Positions 8,695 to 17,122 of a stretch of DNA of 63,672 nucleotides are shown in pieces; position 1 is the first letter of the stretch, and every line of letters starts with the position of its first letter. Both the position numbers and the translations under genes were made by a program. Under the pieces are notes generated by a model. The model did not search any database. It was not told the DNA's origin and was given only the letters and a program-made list of their open reading frames with translations. The stretch spans positions 1 through 63,672 of the forward strand of contig JAJCYM010000031.1 of the NCBI GenBank assembly GCA_029262895.1. Reading direction: 5' to 3'. The stretch comes from Roseivirga sp. GTDB lineage: Bacteria > Bacteroidota > Bacteroidia > Cytophagales > Cyclobacteriaceae.

Positions 8695-10134
8695 ATGAAA
8701 GACAAAACTCCCAACAACGTTACACGAAGAAATTTCATCAAAACAACAGGCCTGGCTGGCGCAGCATTTACCATTGTACCACGATCAGTGCTCGGAGGCT
8801 CAGGCTATGTCGCTCCATCCGATACCCTCTATATAGCTGGGATTGGAGCGGGTGGTAAAGGAACAAGTGATTTGGCCAGCTTTGCAAAAAGTCCCAATGT
8901 CAAGATCGCTTACCTCTGCGATGTGGATTCCAGAAGGTCAAAGAATTCGGTCGAAAGCTTTCCTGATGCACCGGTGTATGAGGATTATAGAAAAATGCTG
9001 GATGAGAACAAAGACAGCATTGATGCGGTTTCAGTCTCCACTCCCGATCATATGCATGCAGCACAGGCCATGGCCGCCATGGAATTAGGCAAGCACGTAT
9101 ATGTGCAAAAACCGCTGACACATGATATTGCGGAAGCCAGGCAGTTGACCGAAGCGGCTCAAAAATATAAAGTGGTTACTCAAATGGGTAATCAAGGGGC
9201 CTCTGGAGACGGGGTTCGTAAAATGAAAGAGTACTATGACGCTGGGTTTATTGGTGAAGTCCATACCGTAAAATGTTGGACAAATCGTGCCATCTGGCCC
9301 ATGGCCCTTGAGACACCTACCGTTAAACATAAAATCCCAAAAGAGCTTAATTGGGATTTATGGTTAGGTACAGCTGAAAAACGGGATTACAATGATGCCT
9401 ATTTGCCGTTTGATTGGAGAGGCTGGTCTGATTTTGGAACCGGTGCTCTGGGAGATATGGCTTGTCATATTATGGATCCTGTATATAGGATTCTCCCAAT
9501 TTTGTATCCTGATCAGGTAGAATGCAGTGTAGCTGATGCCTTCAAAGCCAATTTTGAAACAGTAAGTTATCCAAAAAGCTTTCCTACAGCCAGTAAGATT
9601 CATTTAAGATACCCAAGAACGGATGGTGAAGGCACAATAAAAGTTTCCTGGATGGATGGAGGTTTGATGCCGGAAAGACCAGAAGAATTGGGTGATGATG
9701 AAGCCTTTGGCAATTGGGATGGTGGAGTACTATTTATTGGCACAAAAGGGAAACTGTTGGCAGATTGCTATGGGGCCAAACCAAGACTCCTTCCTCTGTC
9801 ATTGAACGAACAAGTTTCAGTAAAAGAAACCATTGAACGGGTTCCGGAAGGTCACTATCTACAATGGGTAAATGCTTGTATCGCAGGCTTCGGTAATGCA
9901 AAGACAAGCTCTTCTTTTGATTATGCGGGTCCTTTCACAGAAAGTCTTCTTATCGGAAACCTTGCCTTAAAAGCTTATTTTGAGGTAGACCCATCAGCAA
10001 AAAACCAAGGTTTCTGGGGTGGTACAAAATATCATGGAAGAAAGAGATTACGCTGGGATGCAGAAAACATGAAGGTTACCAACTTCGATGAGGCAAACCA
10101 ATATGTCAAACGCGAGTATAGAACTGGCTGGTAA
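8695..10134 (+). CDS. Tat-exported Gfo/Idh/MocA family oxidoreductase
   Basis: A 479-residue NAD(P)-dependent oxidoreductase of the Gfo/Idh/MocA superfamily, typical of sugar or cyclitol metabolism in Bacteroidota. From the ATG at 8695 it opens with a twin-arginine signal (VTRRNFIKTTGLAGAAF), so it should be exported folded with its cofactor. The Rossmann fold starts at LYIAGIGAGGKGTSDLASF, and the family EKP motif appears as QKP in HVYVQKPLTHD. The C-terminal domain holds the GALGDMACHIMD segment, which is characteristic of this exported subgroup. The substrate cannot be read from the sequence. Its end faces the end of the PPIase gene on the other strand. Confidence 0.9.
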   Translation: MKDKTPNNVTRRNFIKTTGLAGAAFTIVPRSVLGGSGYVAPSDTLYIAGIGAGGKGTSDLASFAKSPNVKIAYLCDVDSRRSKNSVESFPDAPVYEDYRKMLDENKDSIDAVSVSTPDHMHAAQAMAAMELGKHVYVQKPLTHDIAEARQLTEAAQKYKVVTQMGNQGASGDGVRKMKEYYDAGFIGEVHTVKCWTNRAIWPMALETPTVKHKIPKELNWDLWLGTAEKRDYNDAYLPFDWRGWSDFGTGALGDMACHIMDPVYRILPILYPDQVECSVADAFKANFETVSYPKSFPTASKIHLRYPRTDGEGTIKVSWMDGGLMPERPEELGDDEAFGNWDGGVLFIGTKGKLLADCYGAKPRLLPLSLNEQVSVKETIERVPEGHYLQWVNACIAGFGNAKTSSSFDYAGPFTESLLIGNLALKAYFEVDPSAKNQGFWGGTKYHGRKRLRWDAENMKVTNFDEANQYVKREYRTGW

Positions 10135-10327
10135 AACCCGCTCTATTCAATCATATTGCTTCAAACAAACCACTTTGGACTGAAAGTCGATTCCAAAGAG
10201 AATTAGCAAATGTACGATTGACGACTTTAGATTTTCTTAACTCATACCAGTAGGTTTAAGAAGCTAGAATGAAATGCAGTAAAGTGCATAGTTTAAACTC
10301 TCCTTGTGACCTGTAAAAAGTAGTTTA

Positions 10328-11398
10328 TCAATTACTGACAACCTCAATCTCATAGAGTAAGGTTGAGCCCGGATTTATCACAAATCGTTGATTTGCCGGT
10401 TTGTAGGGTCCATAGGATCCACCACGACCATAGGCCATCTGTGCAGGAATTATCGCTATGCGTTTTTCACCAACTTTCATTTGAGAAATGACCAAATCCA
10501 GACCTCTGTTGATCTTGCTATTACCGATAGTGTATTGAAAGATTGCTGGCTCTGGGTTATTCAGGGGTTTGCCCTCTTCCGTGCTTACGAATGACAGATC
10601 ACTAAGCACTACAGAGCCGGTGTATTTTACCTTGACCACTGTCCCGGAGTCCAGCGCGGCACCTCGCCCCGCTACTTTTGTGTATTGGGCAATTCCGTCA
10701 GAGGCAATCACAGCCTCTGGATAATTTTTGGCGATAAAGGCATCCTCCTTCTTCTTTTTTGTCTCTCCCTCCTTTTTGATTTTCGCCTTGGCCTTATCAA
10801 CCATCTTCATAAAGGCCTTGGTTTCCGGCTTAAAGCGCTCTGCCTTCTTCCCTATACGTTTAATTTCTATTCTTTCAATCACGTCTCCCTGTACGATGCT
10901 ATTCACCACATCCATCCCTTTGACCACCTCTCCGAAAAGGCTATAGTTACCATCCAAGTAGGATCGGTCTCCCAGGGTGATATAAAACTGACTGCCATTG
11001 GTATGAGGGCCGGCATTGGCAATTCCCAGTACGCCTGCCTTTATATGACTTAGACCATCATAAATTTCGTTTGGATAAGAATAACCAGTTCCTCCTCTTC
11101 CCTCAACATTTGGCGAGCCTCCCTGTATCACATGGCCAGGAACTACCCTGTGCCACTTTGAATTGGTGTAATAAGGTTTGCCAGAATCAAAGGCCGTATT
11201 ATCAATTGTACCCTCTGCCAGCCCGACAAAATTGGAAACGGTCATGGGAACATTTTCATAATCCAATGAGGCAACAATTTCACCCTTGCTGGTATAAATG
11301 TGGGCATAAACACCGTTTTCCACTTCCTGGGCAAGTAGGTGCGCTTGCATAGTGCATAGACTCAGAACTAGTAAAGCGGTCAATTGAAAATGTTTCAT
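10328..11398 (-). CDS. Exported dual peptidylprolyl isomerase: cyclophilin fused to FKBP
   Basis: A 356-residue fusion of two unrelated proline isomerase folds. The ATG at 11398 begins a signal peptide (MKHFQLTALLVLSLCTMQ...LLAQ); the longer frame from 11512 runs through the divergent promoter and is rejected. A cyclophilin domain follows (about 25-200), with the family signatures FHRVVPGHVIQGG (here WHRVVPG), NGSQFYIT and YSLFGEVVKGMDVV. A lysine/glutamate-rich linker (about 205-245, KAKAKIKKEGETKKKKED) leads to an FKBP-type domain (about 262-356, VVKVKYTGSVV and IPAQMAYG-GGSYG...NPGSTLLYEIEV). It should act on folding of exported proteins in the periplasm. It is divergent from the M1 peptidase gene, with about 60 bases between the starts. 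Confidence 0.93.
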   Translation of the reverse strand: MKHFQLTALLVLSLCTMQAHLLAQEVENGVYAHIYTSKGEIVASLDYENVPMTVSNFVGLAEGTIDNTAFDSGKPYYTNSKWHRVVPGHVIQGGSPNVEGRGGTGYSYPNEIYDGLSHIKAGVLGIANAGPHTNGSQFYITLGDRSYLDGNYSLFGEVVKGMDVVNSIVQGDVIERIEIKRIGKKAERFKPETKAFMKMVDKAKAKIKKEGETKKKKEDAFIAKNYPEAVIASDGIAQYTKVAGRGAALDSGTVVKVKYTGSVVLSDLSFVSTEEGKPLNNPEPAIFQYTIGNSKINRGLDLVISQMKVGEKRIAIIPAQMAYGRGGSYGPYKPANQRFVINPGSTLLYEIEVVSN

Positions 11399-11457
11399 CT
11401 TGAATTTGTTGCGAATTGCTTTTATAATATTGAGTAATTTAATGACAAATTGGAAAT

Positions 11458-13089
11458 ATGAGGCCTCTAAAAATATTTTTGCTGATGTGCATAGCGTTAA
11501 ACACAGTGGCACAAACCGATCAGTTCACACGCCAGGATACACTAAGAGGCTCAATAACACCAGAACGCGCTTGGTGGGATCTGACCTACTATCATCTCAG
11601 TATGTCTGTTGACATAGAGAAAAAGTACCTAAAAGGCACCAATTTAATCGAGTATGAAGTGATGGAAGGTCAACAAATCATGCAAATCGATTTGCAGCGC
11701 CCTATGGCCATTACGGATGTCTACCAAGAAGGAAGGGAACTTGTTTATTATCGTGAGGGCAGTGCCTATTTTATAGAGCTTGAGGAAACTCAAACGGTTG
11801 GTGAAATCAATAGTATCCTGGTTAAATATGAAGGTGAACCGATTGTTAGTGAAAATCCGCCCTGGAGTGGCGGACTCACTTGGCAGAAGGATTCGAATGG
11901 ATTGGATTTTATAGCCACAAGTTGCCAGGGAGACGGAGCGAGTCTTTGGTGGCCAAATAAAGATCACATGTATGACGAGGTAGACAGTATGCTGATCAGT
12001 GTATCCGTGCCGGACCACCTTACCAATGTTTCCAATGGTCGATTGCGTGGAATTGACCAGAATGCAGACCATACCAAGACATTCCATTGGTTCGTTGCTA
12101 ATCCAATCAACAACTATGGTGTCAATATCAACATTGGCGATTATGTGAACTTCTCTGAAGTATATCAGGGTGAAAAAGGTCCGCTCGACTGCGATTATTA
12201 TGTTTTACGAGACAATCTACCGAAGGCAAAAGAACAATTCAAAGAGGCCAAAGTGATGCTTGAAGCTTTTGAGCATTGGTTTGGCCCTTATCCATTTTAT
12301 GAAGACAGCTACAAGCTTGTAGAGGTGCCCTATTTAGGTATGGAACACCAGAGTTCTGTGACTTATGGAAATGGTTATAAGAACGGTTATCTGGGAAGAG
12401 ACCTGAGCGGTACGGGTTGGGGATTGAAATTTGATTTCATCATCATCCACGAATCGGGGCATGAATGGTTCGCTAACAACATTACTTATAAGGACATGGC
12501 TGACATGTGGATACACGAAAGTTTCACAGCCTATTCTGAAAATCTCTATTTGGATTATGTCCACGGTAAAGAAGCTGCTGCTGACTATGTTATTGGGACA
12601 AGAAAGAACGTTCAAAACGATCGCCCAATTATCGGCCCTTATGGTGTCAATAAATCTGGTTCAGGAGACATGTACTACAAAGGAGCCAATATGCTCCACA
12701 CGATTCGGACGGTTATTGATGATGACCAGCGCTGGAGACAAATACTCAGAGGAATGAATAAAAAGTTCTATCATCAAACTGTAAACACCTCACAAATAGA
12801 GAATTATATATCAAGTGAATCAGGTATTGACTTCTCTAAGATTTTTGACCAATACCTAAGGGATATTAGAATTCCAAAGCTTGAGTATTCCATTGAACAG
12901 AATCAATTGAGCTTCCGCTGGACCAATGCGGTGAATGGATTTGATATGCCCGTCTTTATTTCTGTGAACGAAGACTTTCTTAAAATCAATCCGACCAACA
13001 GCTTTCAGAATATGAAGTTTGACGAGGCCATCAAGACCTTCTCAATAGACAGGAGCTTTTACATTGAAGATGCGAAAGTGACGCGCTAA
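11458..13089 (+). CDS. Exported M1 family metallopeptidase
   Basis: A 543-residue zinc metallopeptidase of the M1 (aminopeptidase N) type, at the shorter end of the family because the helical C-terminal domain is reduced. It starts with a signal peptide (MRPLKIFLLMCIALNTVAQ). The N-terminal beta domain covers about 40-230. The family GxMEN motif is GMEHQ, so the last residue is changed. The zinc site is HESGH (His331, Glu332, His335), with Glu354 in WIHESFTAYSE as the third ligand, giving the expected 18-residue spacing. It probably releases amino acids from peptides in the periplasm. It does not form an operon with its neighbours. Confidence 0.92.
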   Translation: MRPLKIFLLMCIALNTVAQTDQFTRQDTLRGSITPERAWWDLTYYHLSMSVDIEKKYLKGTNLIEYEVMEGQQIMQIDLQRPMAITDVYQEGRELVYYREGSAYFIELEETQTVGEINSILVKYEGEPIVSENPPWSGGLTWQKDSNGLDFIATSCQGDGASLWWPNKDHMYDEVDSMLISVSVPDHLTNVSNGRLRGIDQNADHTKTFHWFVANPINNYGVNINIGDYVNFSEVYQGEKGPLDCDYYVLRDNLPKAKEQFKEAKVMLEAFEHWFGPYPFYEDSYKLVEVPYLGMEHQSSVTYGNGYKNGYLGRDLSGTGWGLKFDFIIIHESGHEWFANNITYKDMADMWIHESFTAYSENLYLDYVHGKEAAADYVIGTRKNVQNDRPIIGPYGVNKSGSGDMYYKGANMLHTIRTVIDDDQRWRQILRGMNKKFYHQTVNTSQIENYISSESGIDFSKIFDQYLRDIRIPKLEYSIEQNQLSFRWTNAVNGFDMPVFISVNEDFLKINPTNSFQNMKFDEAIKTFSIDRSFYIEDAKVTR

Positions 13090-13290
13090 GTCTGTCCGAG
13101 TTCTGTCAAATCTGGTTGAACAAAATTTGGCACCTGCGGCCCTATTCTTTGTGGTTCCAGTCAGCACAGACGCCACACACTCAGAAATAAGTTGTTCACA
13201 GATACTTATTTCAACTTCACCGTAAAATAATAGGCTTGAGCCTCGCTAATTTTCGTTAGATTAGTCTTCAGCAATTCAATAGTTTGCGAT

Positions 13291-14352
13291 TTGAGAGACA
13301 GGCCAAAATATTTTTTTCTGATTCTCCTATGTTGTGCATTAATCTCGCATGCAGAACAAGACAGTCCTGCCTTAGAAACTATCAAGTCAAAGCTGGACAG
13401 TGCACTCAATTTCGAAGATGAACTTAAGGTAAAAACGGCCCACCAATTTTTTAAATCAGTCAAGCAGCCGGTCGAGCAACTACTCCAAGCTGACAGCACC
13501 AATGCCGAGCTTTGGAAAATACATGGCATCATAAATTCAAAAATTGGCACAATTGGCCAAGCATATGAAGCCTTCAAGAGGTCGGTTATACTAGATTCCG
13601 CCAACCTCGAAAACCAGATTGAATATATCGATTTCACCTTAAATACCGCCAGAAACCTTGCTAGCGACAATCAGCAATTCAAAAGTCAGCAATGGCTTCA
13701 AAATGCGTTCAACGTCTGTGCGGCAGCATTATTGATTTATCCGGAAAGCAGCCAACTGCATGAGTTGGTTGGGGATATCTACGCTTCTACCAATGACATA
13801 GACAATTGCACTTACCACTATCAAAAGGCTTTTAATGCCAAAAGAAAACCTGAGCTGGCACTGAAATTATATAGACTCTATGCTGTCAATAAGGATTATG
13901 ATAATGAGGTGCGGATGGCCGGTATTCTGAATCAAAGGTACAGCACATATGCAGAGTTCTATGCTGTTCAGGGGCAGCTGAGCCTGGATGGAATTGTGAG
14001 TGATTCGGACGAGCAGAGTCGATACCTGCCGGGTGTTAAGCGAACTGTTTTGATGGCAATAGACTTGGGCAGTAAAAACCCCAATACCTACCAGAACTAC
14101 TTTGAAATTATCAAACTGGGTTTCGCTTTTGATCCCGCCTATGAGGCCGATAAAAATGAAATTAATAAAGTAATGAACAAGGCGAGCGAAGTATTCAGTC
14201 AAGTGGACCTGGCCAAGGCCGGTATTCTTCTGAGCGGTGCGGAGCTTTTAAAGGACTTAGGCTATAAAACAGAGGCCTGCGAGGCCTATTCCAGTGCGAT
14301 GGCATTAAATACCAGGAAAACCGGTTCCGGAAAAACTATGTTCTGCGATTGA
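13291..14352 (+). CDS. Exported tetratricopeptide-repeat protein
   Basis: A 353-residue protein that probably scaffolds protein contacts in the periplasm. The frame opens at a TTG; no ATG occurs upstream in frame before a stop at 13237, and the TTG begins a signal peptide (MRDRPKYFFLILLCCALISHA), so this unusual start is likely real. About five helical hairpins with TPR spacing are visible (for example AELWKIHGIINSKIGTIGQA and QLHELVGDIYASTNDIDNC). It has no other domain. The HAD hydrolase starts only 4 bases after its stop codon, so the two are probably co-transcribed. Confidence 0.75.
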   Translation: MRDRPKYFFLILLCCALISHAEQDSPALETIKSKLDSALNFEDELKVKTAHQFFKSVKQPVEQLLQADSTNAELWKIHGIINSKIGTIGQAYEAFKRSVILDSANLENQIEYIDFTLNTARNLASDNQQFKSQQWLQNAFNVCAAALLIYPESSQLHELVGDIYASTNDIDNCTYHYQKAFNAKRKPELALKLYRLYAVNKDYDNEVRMAGILNQRYSTYAEFYAVQGQLSLDGIVSDSDEQSRYLPGVKRTVLMAIDLGSKNPNTYQNYFEIIKLGFAFDPAYEADKNEINKVMNKASEVFSQVDLAKAGILLSGAELLKDLGYKTEACEAYSSAMALNTRKTGSGKTMFCD

Positions 14353-14356
14353 CTTA

Positions 14357-15064
14357 ATGATGGAGATGGAGCTGAACAAAATACAGACGATAGCTTTTGA
14401 TGCAGATGACACATTATGGGTGAATGAGCCTATTTTCACCAATACGCGCCTGAAATTTGAGGAGATACTCAAGAGCCATATTGATGCGAATTCTTTAGAA
14501 GATGAACTTTACCAAACGGAGCGGAAAAACCTGGAGATTTTTGGCTATGGTATCAAAGGTTTTATGCTGTCGATGATTGAATCAGCCATCGAGTTAACCA
14601 AGGGCGCAATTACTGGTCAGGAAATCCAGCAAATCATTGATTTGGGAAAGGAGATGCTTGTGCATCCGGTAGAAATTTTGCCCGGAGTTCGTAAGACCAT
14701 CAAGGCACTTAAGGAAGATTATAACATTTTGATTATTACCAAAGGCGATTTGTTCGACCAGGAGAACAAAATCGCGAGGTCTGGTTTGGCGCATCATTTC
14801 AAGTGGATAGAAATTATTACCGAGAAAGACGAGGCCACTTATTATGAGGTGCTCCACAAACACCAAATTGATATCTCTACTTTTCTTATGGTTGGGAATT
14901 CTTTGAAATCAGATGTTTTGCCCGTGTGTAACTTAGGTGGAAGGGCCGTTCATATTCCTTTTCACGACACTTGGCAGCATGAACATTTGACTGAAAATGA
15001 CTTGGTGAATCAAAAGTACTTAGAGCTTAAAAACATAGACGAACTTGTGAATATTTTGAGTTAA
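14357..15064 (+). CDS. HAD-superfamily hydrolase
   Basis: A 235-residue cytosolic phosphatase-like enzyme. Motif I is FDADDTLWVNE (nucleophile and acid/base aspartates), motif II lies in ILIITKGD, and motif III/IV in LMVGNSLKSDVLPVCNLGG. An alpha-helical cap domain sits between motifs I and II (about 25-110), as in the C1-cap subfamily. The substrate is unknown; small phosphorylated metabolites are usual for the family. ATG codons at 14357, 14360 and 14366 compete for the start, with little effect on the product. Confidence 0.9.
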   Translation: MMEMELNKIQTIAFDADDTLWVNEPIFTNTRLKFEEILKSHIDANSLEDELYQTERKNLEIFGYGIKGFMLSMIESAIELTKGAITGQEIQQIIDLGKEMLVHPVEILPGVRKTIKALKEDYNILIITKGDLFDQENKIARSGLAHHFKWIEIITEKDEATYYEVLHKHQIDISTFLMVGNSLKSDVLPVCNLGGRAVHIPFHDTWQHEHLTENDLVNQKYLELKNIDELVNILS

Positions 15065-15086
15065 CCTCTGTTTTCTAGTTAATTAA

Positions 15087-15815
15087 TTAGTTCAAAATAC
15101 TGGTATCACTATTCAGTATTTCCAATACCTGATCTTTGTAATTGCGGCCAATGGGCAACTCCTTGCCTCCCACCTCTACAGTATGGTTGGAGAAGGCGTC
15201 AATCTTCTTAATAGGAGCAATGAAAGATCGGTGAATTCGCATAAAGCAATCTTCAGGTAGCTTCTGTTCCAGGTAGCTTATTTTTTGAAGGGAAATGATT
15301 TCACGATCCGTGGTTTTGATTCTCACATAGTCTTTCAGACTTTCGATATAGAGAATGTCTTTCAGATAAATCTTCACCATTTTTCTATCTGCCTTAAGAA
15401 AAATATAAGGGTCATCCTGTGTTAAATTAATCAAGGGCTCTATCTGTGGTTCCGCCTCGTTCTGATTACCCGTAATGGCCTTATTAGCAGCCATTAAAAA
15501 ACGGTCAAAGGCAATGGGTTTCAATAAATAGTCCACCACATTCAATTCATAACTCTCAATGGCATATTCCCGATAAGCCGTAGTAAAAATGACCTTCGGT
15601 GCGGGATTAAGGACTTTTAAAAAGTCAATACCGTTCAGTTTGGGCATCTGAATATCCAGAAACAGAAGATCTACCTTCTCCTTTTTAAGCAAATCAAAAG
15701 CCCTCACGGCATTACTACAGCTGGCCACCAACTCAAGGCCCTCAATTTTCTCTACATGAGATTCCAACACCTCAATGGCCAAAGGCTCATCATCTACAAT
15801 AATGCATCTCAACAT
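15087..15815 (-). CDS. LytTR-type response regulator
   Basis: A 242-residue regulator. The receiver domain has the acidic pocket IIVDDEP, phosphoacceptor Asp54 in LLFLDIQMP and the conserved Lys in DYLLKPIAFDRF. The LytTR DNA-binding domain follows (about 135-240, ILYIESLKDYVRI and FMRIHRSFI). It is encoded 1 base downstream of the sensor kinase gene, so the pair is certainly co-transcribed. Its DNA target may include the divergent DUF5916 gene at 17123, which is inference from position. Confidence 0.95.
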   Translation of the reverse strand: MLRCIIVDDEPLAIEVLESHVEKIEGLELVASCSNAVRAFDLLKKEKVDLLFLDIQMPKLNGIDFLKVLNPAPKVIFTTAYREYAIESYELNVVDYLLKPIAFDRFLMAANKAITGNQNEAEPQIEPLINLTQDDPYIFLKADRKMVKIYLKDILYIESLKDYVRIKTTDREIISLQKISYLEQKLPEDCFMRIHRSFIAPIKKIDAFSNHTVEVGGKELPIGRNYKDQVLEILNSDTSILN

Positions 15816-15816
15816 C

Positions 15817-16893
15817 TTACGTTTTCTGGTTTAAAAAATTCAGTTTGAGCACAATCAGAAATGATTCCTCAGTGTCCAAAATATTCAACTCATGCAATTC
15901 AGGGTATAGCAACTCCAGGCGTCTTTTCACATTTTTCAAGCCAATACCCTGCTTATACTCGAACCTATCTTCCTGAATACCATTCTTACTTTTACTGTTT
16001 TCTACCTTTAAGGTTAGGAAGTGCTCCTTCACGGCAAGGTCAATGCTCATCCAGGACTCATCTAATTCTTCACTGGCACCATGCTTAAAACAGTTTTCTA
16101 CAAAGGGTAATATCAGCAGAGGTGCAATCATCTTGTTCCTCACATCTCCCCTTACATCAAATGATACCTGAAGTCTGTCCCCGTATCTGATTTTTTCAAG
16201 AGATATGTAGTCCTCAACCAGCTTTATCTCCTTACCCAGATGAACACTATCGGCATTGCCTTCATAGAGCATATAATCGAGTAAATCCGAGAGCTTAAGC
16301 ACCACTTCTGAAGCGTGTGAGCTTTGCTTCAAGGTTAAGGCATAAAGGTTATTCAGGGTATTAAACAAAAAATGAGGATGAACCTGTGCCTTCAAAAATT
16401 TGAGCTCGGCATTCAGTTTTTCCTGTGCCAAACGTGCCGTATTCTTTTGTTGAACAAACCAATACTTAAACCACTTAATTACAATAGCCAGCGCAACAAC
16501 CGGGTAAATTTTGGTCGTGTACTTCAATATCTTTCCTACGTTGACAATGGCCGTTTCCCAGGTATCATCAGGCCAAAATATAGGCCGCTGAATATACAGG
16601 TAGTCAAACCAAACCAGTGTGCTACCAACGAGAATGAGCAATACCAGATACAGAAAGAAGTCGCCATACCTCTCTTTAAAAAGATACCTTGGCATCAGGC
16701 CATAAATGGCCATATAAACCACTGGAATCTGAACCAGAGCGTCAGTCGACAGAACAAGAAACTGATGAGAATAGTCCTCTTCAAAACTTCCATATACCAG
16801 AGAGAAGAATGAAATAAATACCACCCAGAATATCACATGCCAAAGCAACCTGGGCGTTTGAAAAAGAATTTTTTCGAAATTAATTTTAATCAT
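15817..16893 (-). CDS. LytS/YehU-type sensor histidine kinase
   Basis: A 358-residue membrane kinase with four N-terminal hydrophobic helices (about 15-140), a short linker helix, and a HisKA_6-type kinase core. The phosphoacceptor region reads AQVHPHFLFNTLNNLYAL and the ATPase part has LLILPFVENCFKHGA (N box) and GIGLKNVKRRLELLY. No separate sensory domain is present, so the membrane part presumably senses the signal. It is the first gene of a two-gene operon with the LytTR regulator; the promoter should lie in the 229-bp gap shared with the DUF5916 gene. Confidence 0.94.
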   Translation of the reverse strand: MIKINFEKILFQTPRLLWHVIFWVVFISFFSLVYGSFEEDYSHQFLVLSTDALVQIPVVYMAIYGLMPRYLFKERYGDFFLYLVLLILVGSTLVWFDYLYIQRPIFWPDDTWETAIVNVGKILKYTTKIYPVVALAIVIKWFKYWFVQQKNTARLAQEKLNAELKFLKAQVHPHFLFNTLNNLYALTLKQSSHASEVVLKLSDLLDYMLYEGNADSVHLGKEIKLVEDYISLEKIRYGDRLQVSFDVRGDVRNKMIAPLLILPFVENCFKHGASEELDESWMSIDLAVKEHFLTLKVENSKSKNGIQEDRFEYKQGIGLKNVKRRLELLYPELHELNILDTEESFLIVLKLNFLNQKT

Positions 16894-17122
16894 GCTATAA
16901 GCTTAGCAAACAGACCGTAAACATATTCATTATGTTTCAATTTGTGAGCTTCTTAGACTAAGTCTGCGCTTTGCTCTCCCAGTAGCACTATACAACTGAC
17001 CAACAACATCATTCCTTAAGACTACCCTTTTGTCCCTTCAATGATGCCATATGTCTATAAAGCTAAACTGGGCGAAACTAACTCCTTCGTTGATAGTATA
17101 AGCGTGAAACTCAAACAACAAC

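Noticed and set aside
10173-10198. Hairpin CTTTGGA/TCCAAAG between the oxidoreductase and PPIase genes.
   Set aside because: Short stem with a 12-base loop and no T tract; too weak to call a terminator.
10685-11053. A plus-strand frame of 122 codons opposite the PPIase gene.
   Set aside because: Mirror of the well-supported cyclophilin-FKBP coding sequence; low-complexity composition from the Lys/Glu-rich linker.
14310-14352. GSGKT at the end of the TPR protein, resembling a nucleotide-binding P-loop.
   Set aside because: It is in the last ten residues with no following Walker B or nucleotide-binding fold; chance.
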